64,000 nucleotides of DNA from assembly GCA_030141605.1 (NCBI GenBank), contig JAQGDQ010000168.1:374001-438000 (forward strand), in the 5' to 3' direction. The notes under the pieces are model-generated. The model did no database searches and was not told the DNA's origin. It worked only from the letters and a program-made list of their open reading frames with translations. Below, piece by piece: positions 13,258-26,800 of this stretch. Source of the stretch: Tubiluchus corallicola. Lineage: Eukaryota > Priapulida > Priapulimorpha > Priapulimorphida > Tubiluchidae. How positions within the stretch are numbered: position 1 is the first letter of the stretch; each line of letters starts with the position of its first letter. Both the position numbers and the translations under genes were made by a program.

Positions 13258-16200
13258 GGGCATCCCAAAGGAAAAAACTGGATTTATAAGCAATCAATCC
13301 ACATCAAGAAATGTTCAGTGTAAGCCTAAAAGAAGCGGCAAAAGAACGAGTAATACGAAAAAACTACCGGCGTTTAGGAACCAATCAGAAGAGGTTCTGA
13401 CAGCATATTCCATAGAAAAAGGATTTATCAATCAGTAAATATTCGGCGGACCTAGTTTCATTCGCTCGAATTTATTTAGGTGTTTACTTATTCTTTCAAG
13501 AGACTGTATGCCGCTTTACTAGTTTGTCAATCCGTCTTCCGTAACCGCTTACGACCGTCAATCAGCTACGATTGAAAGTTTGCCATTTTCCTAGCTAAAT
13601 TCAATCATTCATTCATGCATTACAATCGCAATGACTTCACGGTTTTAAAGTTTAATTATCTTGCAAACGATTAAACGACCACTGTTGCACTGCAACGGCA
13701 AATATATGCAATGTCACGAAGCTAGTTTATAAGTCTTTGATCAATTATTCGGGGGCGACAGTCACTCAGTGTTAAAGTGAAACTTTAATGCTTGTTGATG
13801 TAAAGCGATAACTAAGTGACCGTTTCGATTATTTATGCGCCAAAATGCATTACGACTTAAAAACAGGTTGCAAATTAACAGTTAACAGGCTACTTAGGTA
13901 GAAGTTCTCTGATTCAGCCATAAGTTTGAAGACAAATCAAACTGTATAACAACGTTATGCAACGTTTAATCATAATCGTCTGATATACAATTATACATTT
14001 CAGAAATAAAGAAGTCATTGGCAGACATTATCTATGTATGTATTTTCATGTATTTAATTTGCTACCAGTACTAAAATTTCAAAACTCATTACTATCGTAA
14101 TGTTCGACATGTGATACATCCGCTGCGAGCAATGTTCAGAAGTCTGCAGACATGACCGTCAGGGTTATGGTCAGAAGTCTGCAGACATGACCGTCAGGGT
14201 TATCACGACAATGTTTGTTGATCTTTAACCAATATTAATAATACTGATCAATAACATTGATTAATAATATTGATCAAAAACCAATAATTAATGCTCTAAC
14301 TTTTTCCAAAAATTGTTTTCTATCACTTTCGACATACACCATAGATATGCAAGATGATTCGTTCGATATATTTATGTCGCTTCTACGTAATGTCACTCTT
14401 TCAGTAAAATACAACAAATGTTGTAAATTCATAACTGCAAGAAAAGTGATTGTCGTACGCTTAATGATATTGCTCGTTTGTAATAGCACCAGTAAGTTTG
14501 TAGAATATTCGCTATTCACTTTTCAACTGCATGTAAACCCTGAACTCAGACTCATCTACGTTTCTATAGCAAAAGCATTTAAACCACATGGGAAATACAA
14601 TATGAAACTGCTTGAGCGTTAATAATGCAAATTTAATTTATTGTTGCACTGGCCCATTTTACTGTATGTGTCTGTGGGATTAACATTTAATGCTGATTCG
14701 TTAGTGCCCAATAGTTTGCAAAATTCCTGGTAATTGCTACTGAAGCCACGGGATTTAACTAAAGTCGCCTTCATAAATTGTTGAAGAGCACAAACTAGCT
14801 CGGAATTGGCCAAAATACATTGCTGTAAGTTATATTTGTCGTTTTGCCGTTTTTATTAAAAACATTTTTATCGTTTACTAGATTGGTGTAAGTAAAGGGT
14901 TTTTACAATTTCCCACATATAAAATTGATAAGGTAAGCACAAAAAAATCAATCCAAATCATGCAATTTACAAATAAGCTTGGGGCAGCGCTTCTACAACT
15001 GCACAATCGCTTATTCATAACTTATATTGCATGGTAATCAATTTCGTCGATTTTTTTATGTCCGAGCTAACAGTCTTGCAAGACATTTTCCGACAGCCAA
15101 TGGTTTTGTACAATTTTAACAAGCCGAAAGCTACGTATCATGTGCATTGCTATGTAATTTCTATATAATCTATATTTATATATACATGTTATTTTACTGT
15201 TTACTTTTACTCATGTGTAAAATGTATATACTTATTTCTTGTGCCTAATAAATAATAATAAAGCAAATTGCCATGGCAAGATTGTCCAAATACATATTTG
15301 AAACTCATGCCTCCACAATCTGCACAGAGGACAAAACATATCATTTTAAAATTACTGTGAGGAAATGTAGACCAATCTTCTACCTTAGATGTCTAACTAA
15401 CATCTGTTAATAATATTTTATTGCGCTTATCTCTCTGATGTTATCATCTTTGCCCGTTGGACTGAAAAATTAATGCACTTTTGATGTATGCATTATTTAT
15501 ACAACTAGTCCTATAATATAAAATTAATTGCCTTTTAATTAATGTGCTTTAATTCCTATAATTTTAGTCATATATTACCAGTGTAGCTAATTAAATTTAA
15601 AAGTATGCGTGAGCATGTTTGTATGACTTACGACAACGACTGAGAGCTCAATTAAAGAACGGAGAAAAGAGAATTGAAGAAAGAAGAAGAAAATAAGCAA
15701 ACTGTTAATTTGGGTCCATAAAGAATTGAAGAAGGAAGAAGAAAATAAGCAAACTGTTAATTTGGGTCCATAATCACTCCTTACCCGTCGCGACAAATGT
15801 ATAAATGAAAATTTCGCTTTGCTTAACTGTTTTCATCCGTATCAGTACATGAATAAGGTGATGCAAGCACCCATTTTACGGATTTGCCAGTCCAGCAACG
15901 TGTTAATCAACCGTAAACTATTTGTCGCCACTGACGATTGCCCCGAGGAATTGACATTTGATATTTTTATGTCGTTCGCTGAATCGTTGAACACATAATT
16001 TCCCTTCATTACTGCTATGCCAATCCATTAAAGCAGTACCTCACTCTTTTGGCATACAGTGTTGTACTTGTTACAGGCAATATGCAAAATTTAGACGTAA
16101 TTTTTATAAAAATTCCCACGAAGTTCATATAACATATGCATTTCAAGAATGCATTAAGGTGAAGTAAATGTTTTTGCTATGCCACTTTCACGCTCTACCT

Positions 16201-18303
16201 AGACTCTTAGCATAGCAGCTAGGATCTATATAAAATGTGTAAAGTGACTTTGACAAAGTGTGAAATGAAATTATATATAAAAATGTTGAATACTATATAT
16301 TATTAATTAAGTACTGTATAGATGCATAAAACGACTTAAAATGTACTAATTTAAGCATGCAGTTCAAGTATGCCAGAGAGCTTTACTGGCAATGGATGCA
16401 ACGTCACCATTTCTGCTACTGAATCAGGTGGACAACTTGCTCTCTGACAAATGCACATAATTTATATAACCTCACATTAAATTACATAACGTCATATACG
16501 CACAACTTAAGTCAGGGGAAGAAAAGACAATATAAAATTATGTCCCAAAAAACTTTCCATGCAAATCTATATTACTTAGCATTTCGCGTACCTACTGGAA
16601 AGACTTACGTAGGTAGAAATAATAATTTAAAATGTTCGTGGCAATTAGTAAAATGTCGCTGGCTCACCCTCCAGGGCGAGCCACTCACTGACCAAAAACT
16701 TATGTTTTTTCTTATTGACAAGATACAGTAATTTTAAATTTTACTTAGTTAGTTACGTGTGTGCTACGGATGCTCTGGTTATTTTTTCAAACTTCACGCA
16801 ATGTTATCTCAGCTTGTTTCAAACGACCTCCCATTAAAATGGCTGCACCTAACGGTCATCGCGGGAGTTTAAATTTACAAGTTTTATACAGCCTTACTGC
16901 CGTCGCCAGCCCTACGTGCAAAAAGGCAGTATGTAAGTGGTATAATTCAAGACGAATCTTTTAAGCTTTATGTAACTGGGGGGTTTCTTGTGCTTTAACT
17001 GCATTGATTGTTTCGGCGCTCTATAAAACACCTAGGCATTCTGTAGGAAGGCCGGTTTCACACTTTGCCTTCAACATGTTTTCGCTAAGTCGCAGCTTCG
17101 TCATATGCAATATTATTTTTAATATACTTATGTCACTCCTTCTGTACTCATTACCCATTCCTTCAGCATAGGCTGTCAGGCATGTCATTTCGTCGATATA
17201 GTGTCGTTCAATTAAAATAGACATGTTGCTTCTTGGATACACTGTGTCATTGTCTGACACAGCTACTTCACTCTTTTGATGCACATGTCGTCTTTTCGAC
17301 TTGACTATGTCGCTTTTTCACTGTAAAATTCATTCCTTCAGTGTAAATATTTCGCCCGTTTGATATACAATGTCATTCTTTTGACGTAACCGTGTTGCTG
17401 CTTCAAAATACAATGTCATTCCTCTGACATAGCAATGATGCTTCTTTGATATACATTGTCATAGTCTAAGACGATTCTTAAAAAAAATTGGTACGACATT
17501 TCTTTACGGTTTTTTATTTCTTTGAAACTAGTTAGCGGGTAGCCTAGCTCGAGACAAACAGTTACAACCTTTATTTCACTGTGGCAATATGATCTCTAAT
17601 TTTCCATAACTGGTTTTCGTGCGACTCCAATAAGTATTCTATAGAACAGAGTTCAACATTTTATGTAGGCAAGAGAATTAACCTGACTTAGAGTAACAAA
17701 CACTCTGACCTTTGCTGCAAGCATCAGACCGCTAAGGCAATGTGCACCAGATACAAAAATTAAGTCCACGCAGTAATTACTGTTATTACTCTAAATGAAC
17801 CTTATACACGACAACTCAATTTCAGCTGCTGCAACAGTAATATCTTGTACGTAGGTTATTAGCGTCACATAACGTCATTTGACTTTGACAATATATATCA
17901 CTTAGGATCTGTATAAATCGTATATCTTAATTTCGGTGGTATATACATATACATATACATATACATCAATATATATTATATATTATATATACGTAATTAT
18001 GATTATAACGATATATACCCATATAAATATAAGTATATATAACCGATGAGGCCATTGCTTCGACGCCGGCGGCACCATTTTCGACGACCTGTACATCAAG
18101 CGAAAGGACTCGCTCCACAGATTTGCCATCGGGGGCTTAATCGGGTGTTTAATTGTCTCGAATCGGGCCCACCGGTAGGAACAGGGGCAAGAAATCTCCA
18201 AAAAATGCCTCTTTGACCGCTTTTCGCAAAACTTTGAATTTGCAAAATTTATACCTCTTATTTCTAGAGAACGGAAACGTGCCAGGCGCGGTGCCAGTAA
18301 TGG

Positions 18304-18339
<36 letters not shown>

Positions 18340-21300
18340 TATCATATGCTATCACATGATAGCATACATTATACAATGTGAAATATCATTCAGTGAATGC
18401 CTGTCATGAATGGGTTACACTGCTAATAGGCAAATGCGTTTGGTGCAAAGAAATTAAAACTACGAGTGCAGTAGAAGTGCATAAAAACACAAGTAATAAT
18501 ATAATTTATTCCAATAGCCCATTCAATAGTGGCTGTTATAGGTGTATTTAGATTTCACGGGAGGGCCTCAGTTTCCCGAACCCAACCATGCAAATTTTGC
18601 GAAAAACTGCACAAACAGCCGCCACAAAAAATCGATTTGTGCAACTGTTTAGGCATGTCGAGAAAAAATAAGCACGCTCACAGAAAGAGGACGAAACGAT
18701 CTACAAGGTGTGCAGGTATCGTTGGGAGCGATGTCCACTAGATGAAACAGGAAGAATGTATTTCGAAGTTCTTTTTCAACGCCTTTGCTGCACGCTGCTT
18801 GGAACATCCATTGTCTTTGAGTTTGATAAATGCCGTGGCTGTTCCAGGCATTGTGATCACCCACCATGCTAAGGTGTTATAGACTGAACACGTAAGTTAT
18901 ATCTGTTCGCCTATTATCATCAGAGAAACAGTGCACAAACTATGTAGAATGTTGGTGTATTATTGATCATTGGTGGACAATCTAGCAGCATTTATTATAG
19001 CACACAAATTCAAGTTTGTGCAAAATGTTTTGCATGGTTTGGCTGTGATGCTGCGCTGTTGGTATTGGTGTTGTAGGTGTCGTCATCGTCCTCGTCATCA
19101 TCATCATGGTCACCATGTGATGTGGTGGGCTTGGTGTGCTGTGGTATGGCGTGGTGAGTATGCTGTGGATGGTGTGGTGCGGTGGTGTAGCATGTGCGGT
19201 ATGGTGTGGCATGGGTTGTCATTGGTTTGTGCGCAAAATTCTTTTGCGGGGTTTGACTAGTATTTAATAATATATAAGCTGCAATAGTTAACAGACTGTA
19301 CAACTGTTTCTAGCCATAATCTTTAAGAACTCACATCGACGGCACATCAAAGGAAGGCACTAGTTGAAGTCGTACCGTCCACCGCCTGTATTTATATTAT
19401 CGGCCAGCTCAACTATTCAAATGTAACTTGCAAGTCGAATTAGATGAGTCCCAAAAAACGGAACATTCAACCACTTCTTTCTTAATAGAAAATTAAATTT
19501 TGTTTTCGATGATTTAAACCAACTGGACATTCTCTTGGCAGGAACTTCCGTAAGTTCCAATAAAGAACTTCTTTTTTTGTTTGTAAAATTAATGTTGCTC
19601 CTGCTGTTGGTATTCTGGGCTATTGGTGTTGCTGTAGCTGCTGTTGTTGTTGTTTTTTGTTGTTTTGTTGCTGTTGTTGTTGCTGCTGCTGTCGTTGTAG
19701 TTGCTGTTGAATCAATACATTATAAGCATTCATTAGTTAAAATAATAATAAATATAATAATAGTTATTATAATAATTATTATAATGCAGTGCGTTTGAAT
19801 AAATGTATTGCTGGTGATCATGACAAGTGGGTCTAAAAGATCCTCAATGTAATAGCAGAAAAGATTTTCCATTCTTGGATATTAGCGAGTGCGTCATGTA
19901 TCATGTCATAAGCCAGGAGACACTTATTACAACTCTCAGCAACAACATGAAAGATACTTTAAAACAAGAAAACCGTCACGATAAGACCTGGTAGGCATGG
20001 AACTACAGTCACAATAACAGGGAGTTATTGTTGGCTTCCCAGAGGGTACTTTTGCAGTTGGTCTCTAAAGACGTGTCACTTTTTCGTAGAAATTGAATGC
20101 AGTTCTCGATGCTGACGTCTACGAATGCATACAACGACGTAATAGTGTCCGAATTTTGATTTTCTCTTTGGGAGTTTGGAGATGTAATTGCCGGTGCATT
20201 ACACAGAAGAGTACTTGTTTCGGCAATACTGACTTCTATAGCAAATCGTAGTTTGCAAGAAGAAACTTTTATGTAGTCCTATAAGCCTGCGATGTGACGT
20301 ATGTGTACGATCTAGTGAAACTAATGCAATATTGTGTATGTAAGTCAAGCTTACAGTACATTTTACAGGCAAAACGTGAAACCGGCATTGTGTAGAATAT
20401 CTAGACATGTTACACACGTTGTAAATTTTATGGAGTGCCAAAGGTATTCATGTAAAATTCCTAAAATAATATCTTGTACACTTTTCATAGGCATTGTATG
20501 TAATGTAAGTTTGTCTACACAAAGTACGTAATTTTTGGTTAACTGACGTGCTTTTCCTAAGCATTTTATAGAATGATAGATAAATTTTACTTAAAGTAGA
20601 AATAAAACAAACGACCAATTACATGTATTCTGATATAATTTTCCAGGGAATTTTATATAATGTCAGTTTTATTTTAGGGAATGTGTTAATTTGAAATACT
20701 GATCTTTTGCCAGTCATGAACTCACGTAATGAAATTTGTCGAGGAATACTGGACTACTGGCTTATTATGACACGTTGTGACCAACAAAGACAGTGTTCCA
20801 TGATGGTGGACTCATTGCTCTGGCTGTTTGCTCTTCCGAGGCGACAATGTCGTACAAGTCACACTTGGTGTTCAGGGTGGAGAAAATATTTTGCAGACAG
20901 AAATGTTCAAGCTTTCTGATGCGACGGCAAGACGATAGCTTGATAGACCAGAATCATTTTTAAATTTAGATCTTTGCTCTTAAAGACTCGTTTCGTAAGT
21001 TTCCCAAAACTTCATATGAGATACTCCAGTTAGATGCTCCGCACATTTTTCGGGAGTACTATCTTGCATATCAAGCTTCTTGGGAGAGGAAAGTGGTCCA
21101 CCTGATTGAGAAGCATGTCCGTGATGGTGATGTTGCATCCATTGCCAATATAACAATTAACTCATTGGCTTTGTTGAGTTGCTTGCTGAATTTAGTACAT
21201 TGACCAAGTCGTTTTATGCATTTCATACAATCTCCAGGTAATGTAAAAACATAGGGTGTCTCAAAAGTCAATATACACTATGATTTTTAATTTTCCTTTC

Positions 21301-23834
21301 AAATTTGTCTCGGTAACGCCTCACATAATTCAAAAGAAGCCGAGCCTGTGGCAATTCTTTTTGTCTATTTTTTGACTAAAACTCCGTTGCTACGGTGATA
21401 ACGTTAGAAATGAGCTGCAAAATTAACCTGGCATGAGGTTCTTCAATCGCCAGTTCCGGAAGTTGAACGGATATTCAGAATACAGTTTAAGCAAACTATT
21501 AACAACATAGTTTTTCAGCAAGATGCAGCCCTTCCTTATCACTCATGGGCTGTGAAAGGCTTTCTCAATGCAAGTGTCAAACTTCCTTGGTTTCTAAGCT
21601 TCTTGAAGCCCGCGAAGAAGGTTGCGAAAATAGCAAACCTACTAGTGCAGTAACGCTTTAGACATTTTCATTTGATTTGACTAAAAATATTGTCCAAGGT
21701 TTTAGTATATATATACTAATTTTCAAACATTTTGCTTTGTTTGTTAAAAATATAGAAAATGAAAAGCGTGTGTAGTGAATTCTGGGTCACTCAGTATATA
21801 GAAAAAGTTTAATTAAACATAAACTACACTTTGCCAAAGTCACTTTATGCTTTTCATATAGATCCTAGCTATTATACAAAACGTCTAGATAAAGCGTGAA
21901 AGTGCCGCAGCAAAAAATTTCGCACTTGTATCGAAATGCACAGATATTACATGAAATGCTCAGAAATTTTTAAAATGTCTAAATTATGCACATTGTCTGT
22001 AACATATGCACACAACTTGTGAAACCAGCGCAGTGTAAGCGTAGTTACAAAAGTTCGTACGAACTTCTAAAAATATTTGCGTGCGAAGATTCTTACGAAC
22101 ATTTTAGCGACGGGATGCCCAAGTGACTGACAACAGTAAACCGCATACAAGTCAAAAGGGATCTCCAGCCATATCTATAGTAATAGGATTAAGCCCAAAT
22201 ATTTTATATTTGCTAATGTTTCAAATATTTTATAATTTTTCAAATATTTTATATTTATTAATTTTTCATAAAATTAATATTGCTGAATTAATTACTTACA
22301 AGTTAGAAATATAAGAAAATCGAGGAAAAGACAACAATAAACTACACAATAAACCACACAAAAACTCCTTCAATATTATTATTCGATTTTGGCTACGTAT
22401 GTCACAAAAGTATATGCACCAATGTGGTTTAAAATAAACACTTCTTGCAGAAAAGCAGCATCTCATGAGTATCATTTGTAGATCACATTATTTACCAGAC
22501 CCTGTTATTCGAAGAAATGCTTACTTTGCTCACCCTGAAAACATACTTTTAGTTATGCTTGGAGATGAAGATGAAACTATAAAAGAACTGGGAAGGAGAA
22601 GGATTTTTAGAACAAGGATGAAGACGAAAGTAGAAGGCATAAGAAAATTCAAAATTCCTGCCATAAACTTTGAGGCACTGCTTACGATCAGCTCATAGAC
22701 TGGCAAGCGATCGAACGCGCATGATCACCAATCATGAAAAACATTTCAGATGTGACTTTTGCGAAGATCTAGCGAAATGTGGTGCCATGTATGTATATGA
22801 TCTAATGAAACCAGTGCAGTGTACGTATGTATACAATCGAGCGAAAGCGGTCAAGTGTAAGCATACAAACTAGTAAAACTAATGCAGTATATGAATATTA
22901 TCCAGCTTAAACGAGGAAATTCACGTAGGCCTACACGATCTAATCAGACCTGTACAGAGTATGTACGCGATCTAGCTAAACTACTGCAGGTAAGTCAAAA
23001 TACGACATAGATATATGACTTAGCAAAACCAGTCCAGTGTTTGTACATGATCTAAGTGCAGTTGTATGTATACGATCTAACGAAACCTATGCAGATTATG
23101 AAAATGATCTAGCAAAATAGATGCAGCGTGTGCATATACGATCTATTATTTCAACTCACGTAACATACAAAACCTCTCAAAGCTCTCGTGCTGCACTCAT
23201 AAATCAACCGTTACAAGGATTCATTTCGGCAGGATCTTATAAGAAAGAGCTGCACTCAGGGAACTTTCCCTAATCTCCCTAGATTAACATGTCAATAAAA
23301 TCGTACCAGACAAACTAACAGCAAACCTAAGCAGAAATTTGAACTTGGCGCACGCTTTATCGATAATATGAAAAGTAACTGCCTTGCAGTTTTTCATACA
23401 AATCGCCCTAAAAAGTCTATACAGTCACCACTAAGGATAAAAAGAGACTATTCAGTTCAAATTTTATTTCTGTGACTAAGAACATATAAAATACAAATAC
23501 AGTCCTAAAATGAAACAAAATACGTTGAAATGAAAAATTACAAGATTAAATGTGTATACACGGTTAGTAAATTAAGAGCTAAATAAATTTTTGAGACTAA
23601 TTATTTAATAACTCGTTCCACTCTACAAAAAAGCAGAAGCTGACAAGTCTATGTGGTGAAGAACTATGATATAATAGATGATTATGATGATTATAATGAC
23701 AGGACTTGTGTCATATGGTCGAAATTCATGGAGAAAACCTTTATGCCATATGATTAAAGTTTGTGGAGTATGGAATTTAGCAAATAAAGATCAGTAATAA
23801 AGTGTATAATCGGACTGGAGTTATTACAAAACCC

Positions 23835-23866
<32 letters not shown>

Positions 23867-26800
23867 AGCATTGGATATTTCAAGACCTATTAACTTGACA
23901 TTGTCATGCATTTAAAGCTCAATAGTAAAACCTTTATTAATGTGCTTGGTGATTAATGAAAGCACATTATCAATGGAGTGAGAAGATATCGCACATCAAC
24001 ACGAAAGGCATTATTGTGCAGGAATCACCATAACTACTCATTTAGTATTTGACTTCAAAGGCCATACTGATGAATCAATAACAGCGGGTAATCCACAATA
24101 ATTTGAGAGATCTGGTTTCTCACACCTTTATATGCTTGTAGGGATAGTTGAAATAAGTTTCCAAGATGAAAACATAAGTTAGCTCCCCAATGATTGAATA
24201 GTCTGAACGGCACAAAAGACACGGCTTTAACAGGTTTGGCATCCACTATCAAAAATACTAATAAAACAACGATCATAGACGGAATCATGGATGTTATAAT
24301 AAATAGAATTACGTTTTTATTTTCTAATACACTACCACGGAAAACGCTTTAATACCTTTCCTGGGGAAGCAGAACGCAATAGGCTGGAAACATCTGTTTA
24401 TTAGTGAATAAAAACATAATTCATTCTATTATGACATCATTATGACACCAGTGATTCAATCTACAATCTTTGTTTTGCTAGCACTCCACGTTTTGAAGAC
24501 AATCATAGAATTCCACTTTATGAGGAATGTTTCCTTTCTTGCTGGGCTAAGATGATAAGAATGACTTCCGAGACGTGTTCACACAGGTCAAAATTGAAAA
24601 ATCGGATCTAGGTGGAAATAATGGAATCTGTATCCGTGGTTTTTGAAGTTAAAGTTCTCGACATTTGGTGAGCAGCTTTGCTATGTAAACCGAGTAAATA
24701 ATCGAATCGCATCCAATGAACAAAGAACACTGTTAAAGACAAATTCAATGTTAAAAATGTGCCAAAAATCTTCCAAGCCTAACTTTATTTGGAAATAGAA
24801 CAGTGAAATACAGTAATTCTTAGTACAGCTTTGTACTACTCTCAGAGTCTCCTTCTGTTTGTATTTATTTCATGCTTGAAGTAAGTGATGTCACTCAGCC
24901 ATGTTATGCAGACTTCACATTTTCCAAAAATGGCTTCTATTTGAAATGATACCGGATACAAGAGAGTGAACTAAGATTGTTAAGAAATAACTTTAGCTGA
25001 AAGATATGTGACGGTGAGCATTAAGGGTTTTAAGAAGATATCGTTCAGTGGTACATCAGCAAGAAAGGCATGACTAGTCACAAACGACTTCAAATTTTTA
25101 AAAGTTTGTTAGCTTACAAAGCTAGAAGCTCTGTTGGACAAATCGTACATGACCCCGAACTGGCCGGTTTATCAGAACATCCTGTAGTATGAGCATCTCA
25201 ACAGTACATAACAAGTACATGTTCAAAAAAGAGCGTTCTACCATTTGTGTATGCTGTGATTTTAGTAGGGTGATATACGCTAATGAATCTATGGTCAGCA
25301 CTGAAGTCTCTAAAGAAATGGGTTGATATTTGCTGGAGGATGACGACAGAGGCCTGCATCAATAATAGACTAGACAGCATTTAGTACTTTAACATACTGA
25401 AACGTTCCTTTGGCACAGTGCACACATTTCATCGCCGATGTTAAGGGATTCCTATCTTTCTAAATAAGGCAGTTTCTCACCTTTGAAAGATAGGACTTCT
25501 CTTTTCTTGGAGAAGCTCTCCTGTGAGTTTTTAAGGTGTTCGTTGACTTAACTAAGGTGCTCCTTTGCCTTTAAACTAATTTTCTCTATGTCGTCTAACT
25601 TGAGGTTTAACCACTATTTTGTCGCATGCGTTTTTTCCATTAAAGCTTTATCAGTTCAGCGTTAAACACGAATGAGGTAACTGACATCCCCAAAAGCCCA
25701 GAAAAAACATTAGCCGGCTTATCAGGAATGCCTTTATATAAATGGCGTCACCATTTCTAAAAATGAAGAACGGGTTAACGCTTAAGTAACCTAAAGGTTA
25801 AGTTTTAAGAATGTGCCACTTTGTGATAGTTTCGCTTATTCAAAACAAATAGTTTTACTATCTTGAACAACTTTCCATACACGTATTTTGAATTGGCTAT
25901 AGTTAGCCAGTAGGCCACTCACTAAATGAGCACATAAAAATTTGTGATGCAGTCAGTAATATAGTTTGTCTGTAAGTTATGCAATAAATCGTTTAGGAGT
26001 GAAGTAGTCAGTAGGCTTCTCGCTTAAAAAATACATATAAAAATTCTAAGACAGACAGTCAAACAGTCAATTAGTTAGTTATTCAGCCACTGAGTTTGGC
26101 AGTCTTATTATAAGTTGACCAGTTAGGAGTTAATACCTCAGTCTTGATCAGTCAATTACTTAGTGAATAAACGAATTAATCATTCACTAAGTTAATCAGC
26201 AAAACAGTCGGCGTCAGTGTATTAGTTCATTTACTTGGCCCGGTTGTCAGTCAGTCTGTTGGTCTTCAAATTCAAATTCGAATTCAATCAAATTTATTAT
26301 AATTAAGAACAATTCATCTCAACAAAATATACATCTTATTGATTAGTGATTACTGTGTTATCTAATCATGAGAGTTTCACATGTTATTATGTATGTTTTA
26401 GGGGAGACCTAGGGAAGTCGAGGCTTATGTAACGCCACCCAGAGGGCAATTCGAATTCAAATTGAAAAGACATAGTAACAGCTGACGCAAAACAAGGCAA
26501 TGACAAGCCAACAAGAAAGATAAGTGCTAATATGCGTACAACAGAAGCTGCTTCATCTTGACATTATTTTTACACAATGTTGAGGACAACGCCCCATTTT
26601 GAAAGATTTTGATTTTTAATCAATGTACGTATTTTTTAAGTATCACTCTCCATAACATTCTTTATACTTATAGGGCCTTGTTTTAATAAATCATTTTCAA
26701 GCACATATACCCTAAAAATATTTGTAAACATGGCCACTTGTTTAAAACAAAGGCAAAAAATACAGCAAAGCGTTTGGTATAGAAATGGTTTATAAATAAT

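Noticed and set aside
13181-13438. Poly-Tyr frame with basic tail
   Set aside because: It starts in the ATT microsatellite. The tail has no recognisable domain.
18982-19303. His/Thr/Asp-rich minus-strand frames
   Set aside because: Low-complexity products of the G/T-rich repeat.
19990-20180. Minus-strand stretch without stops considered as a possible CNRIP1 exon 2
   Set aside because: Its residues do not match. The true exon 2 with correct phase and splice sites is at 4792-4936.
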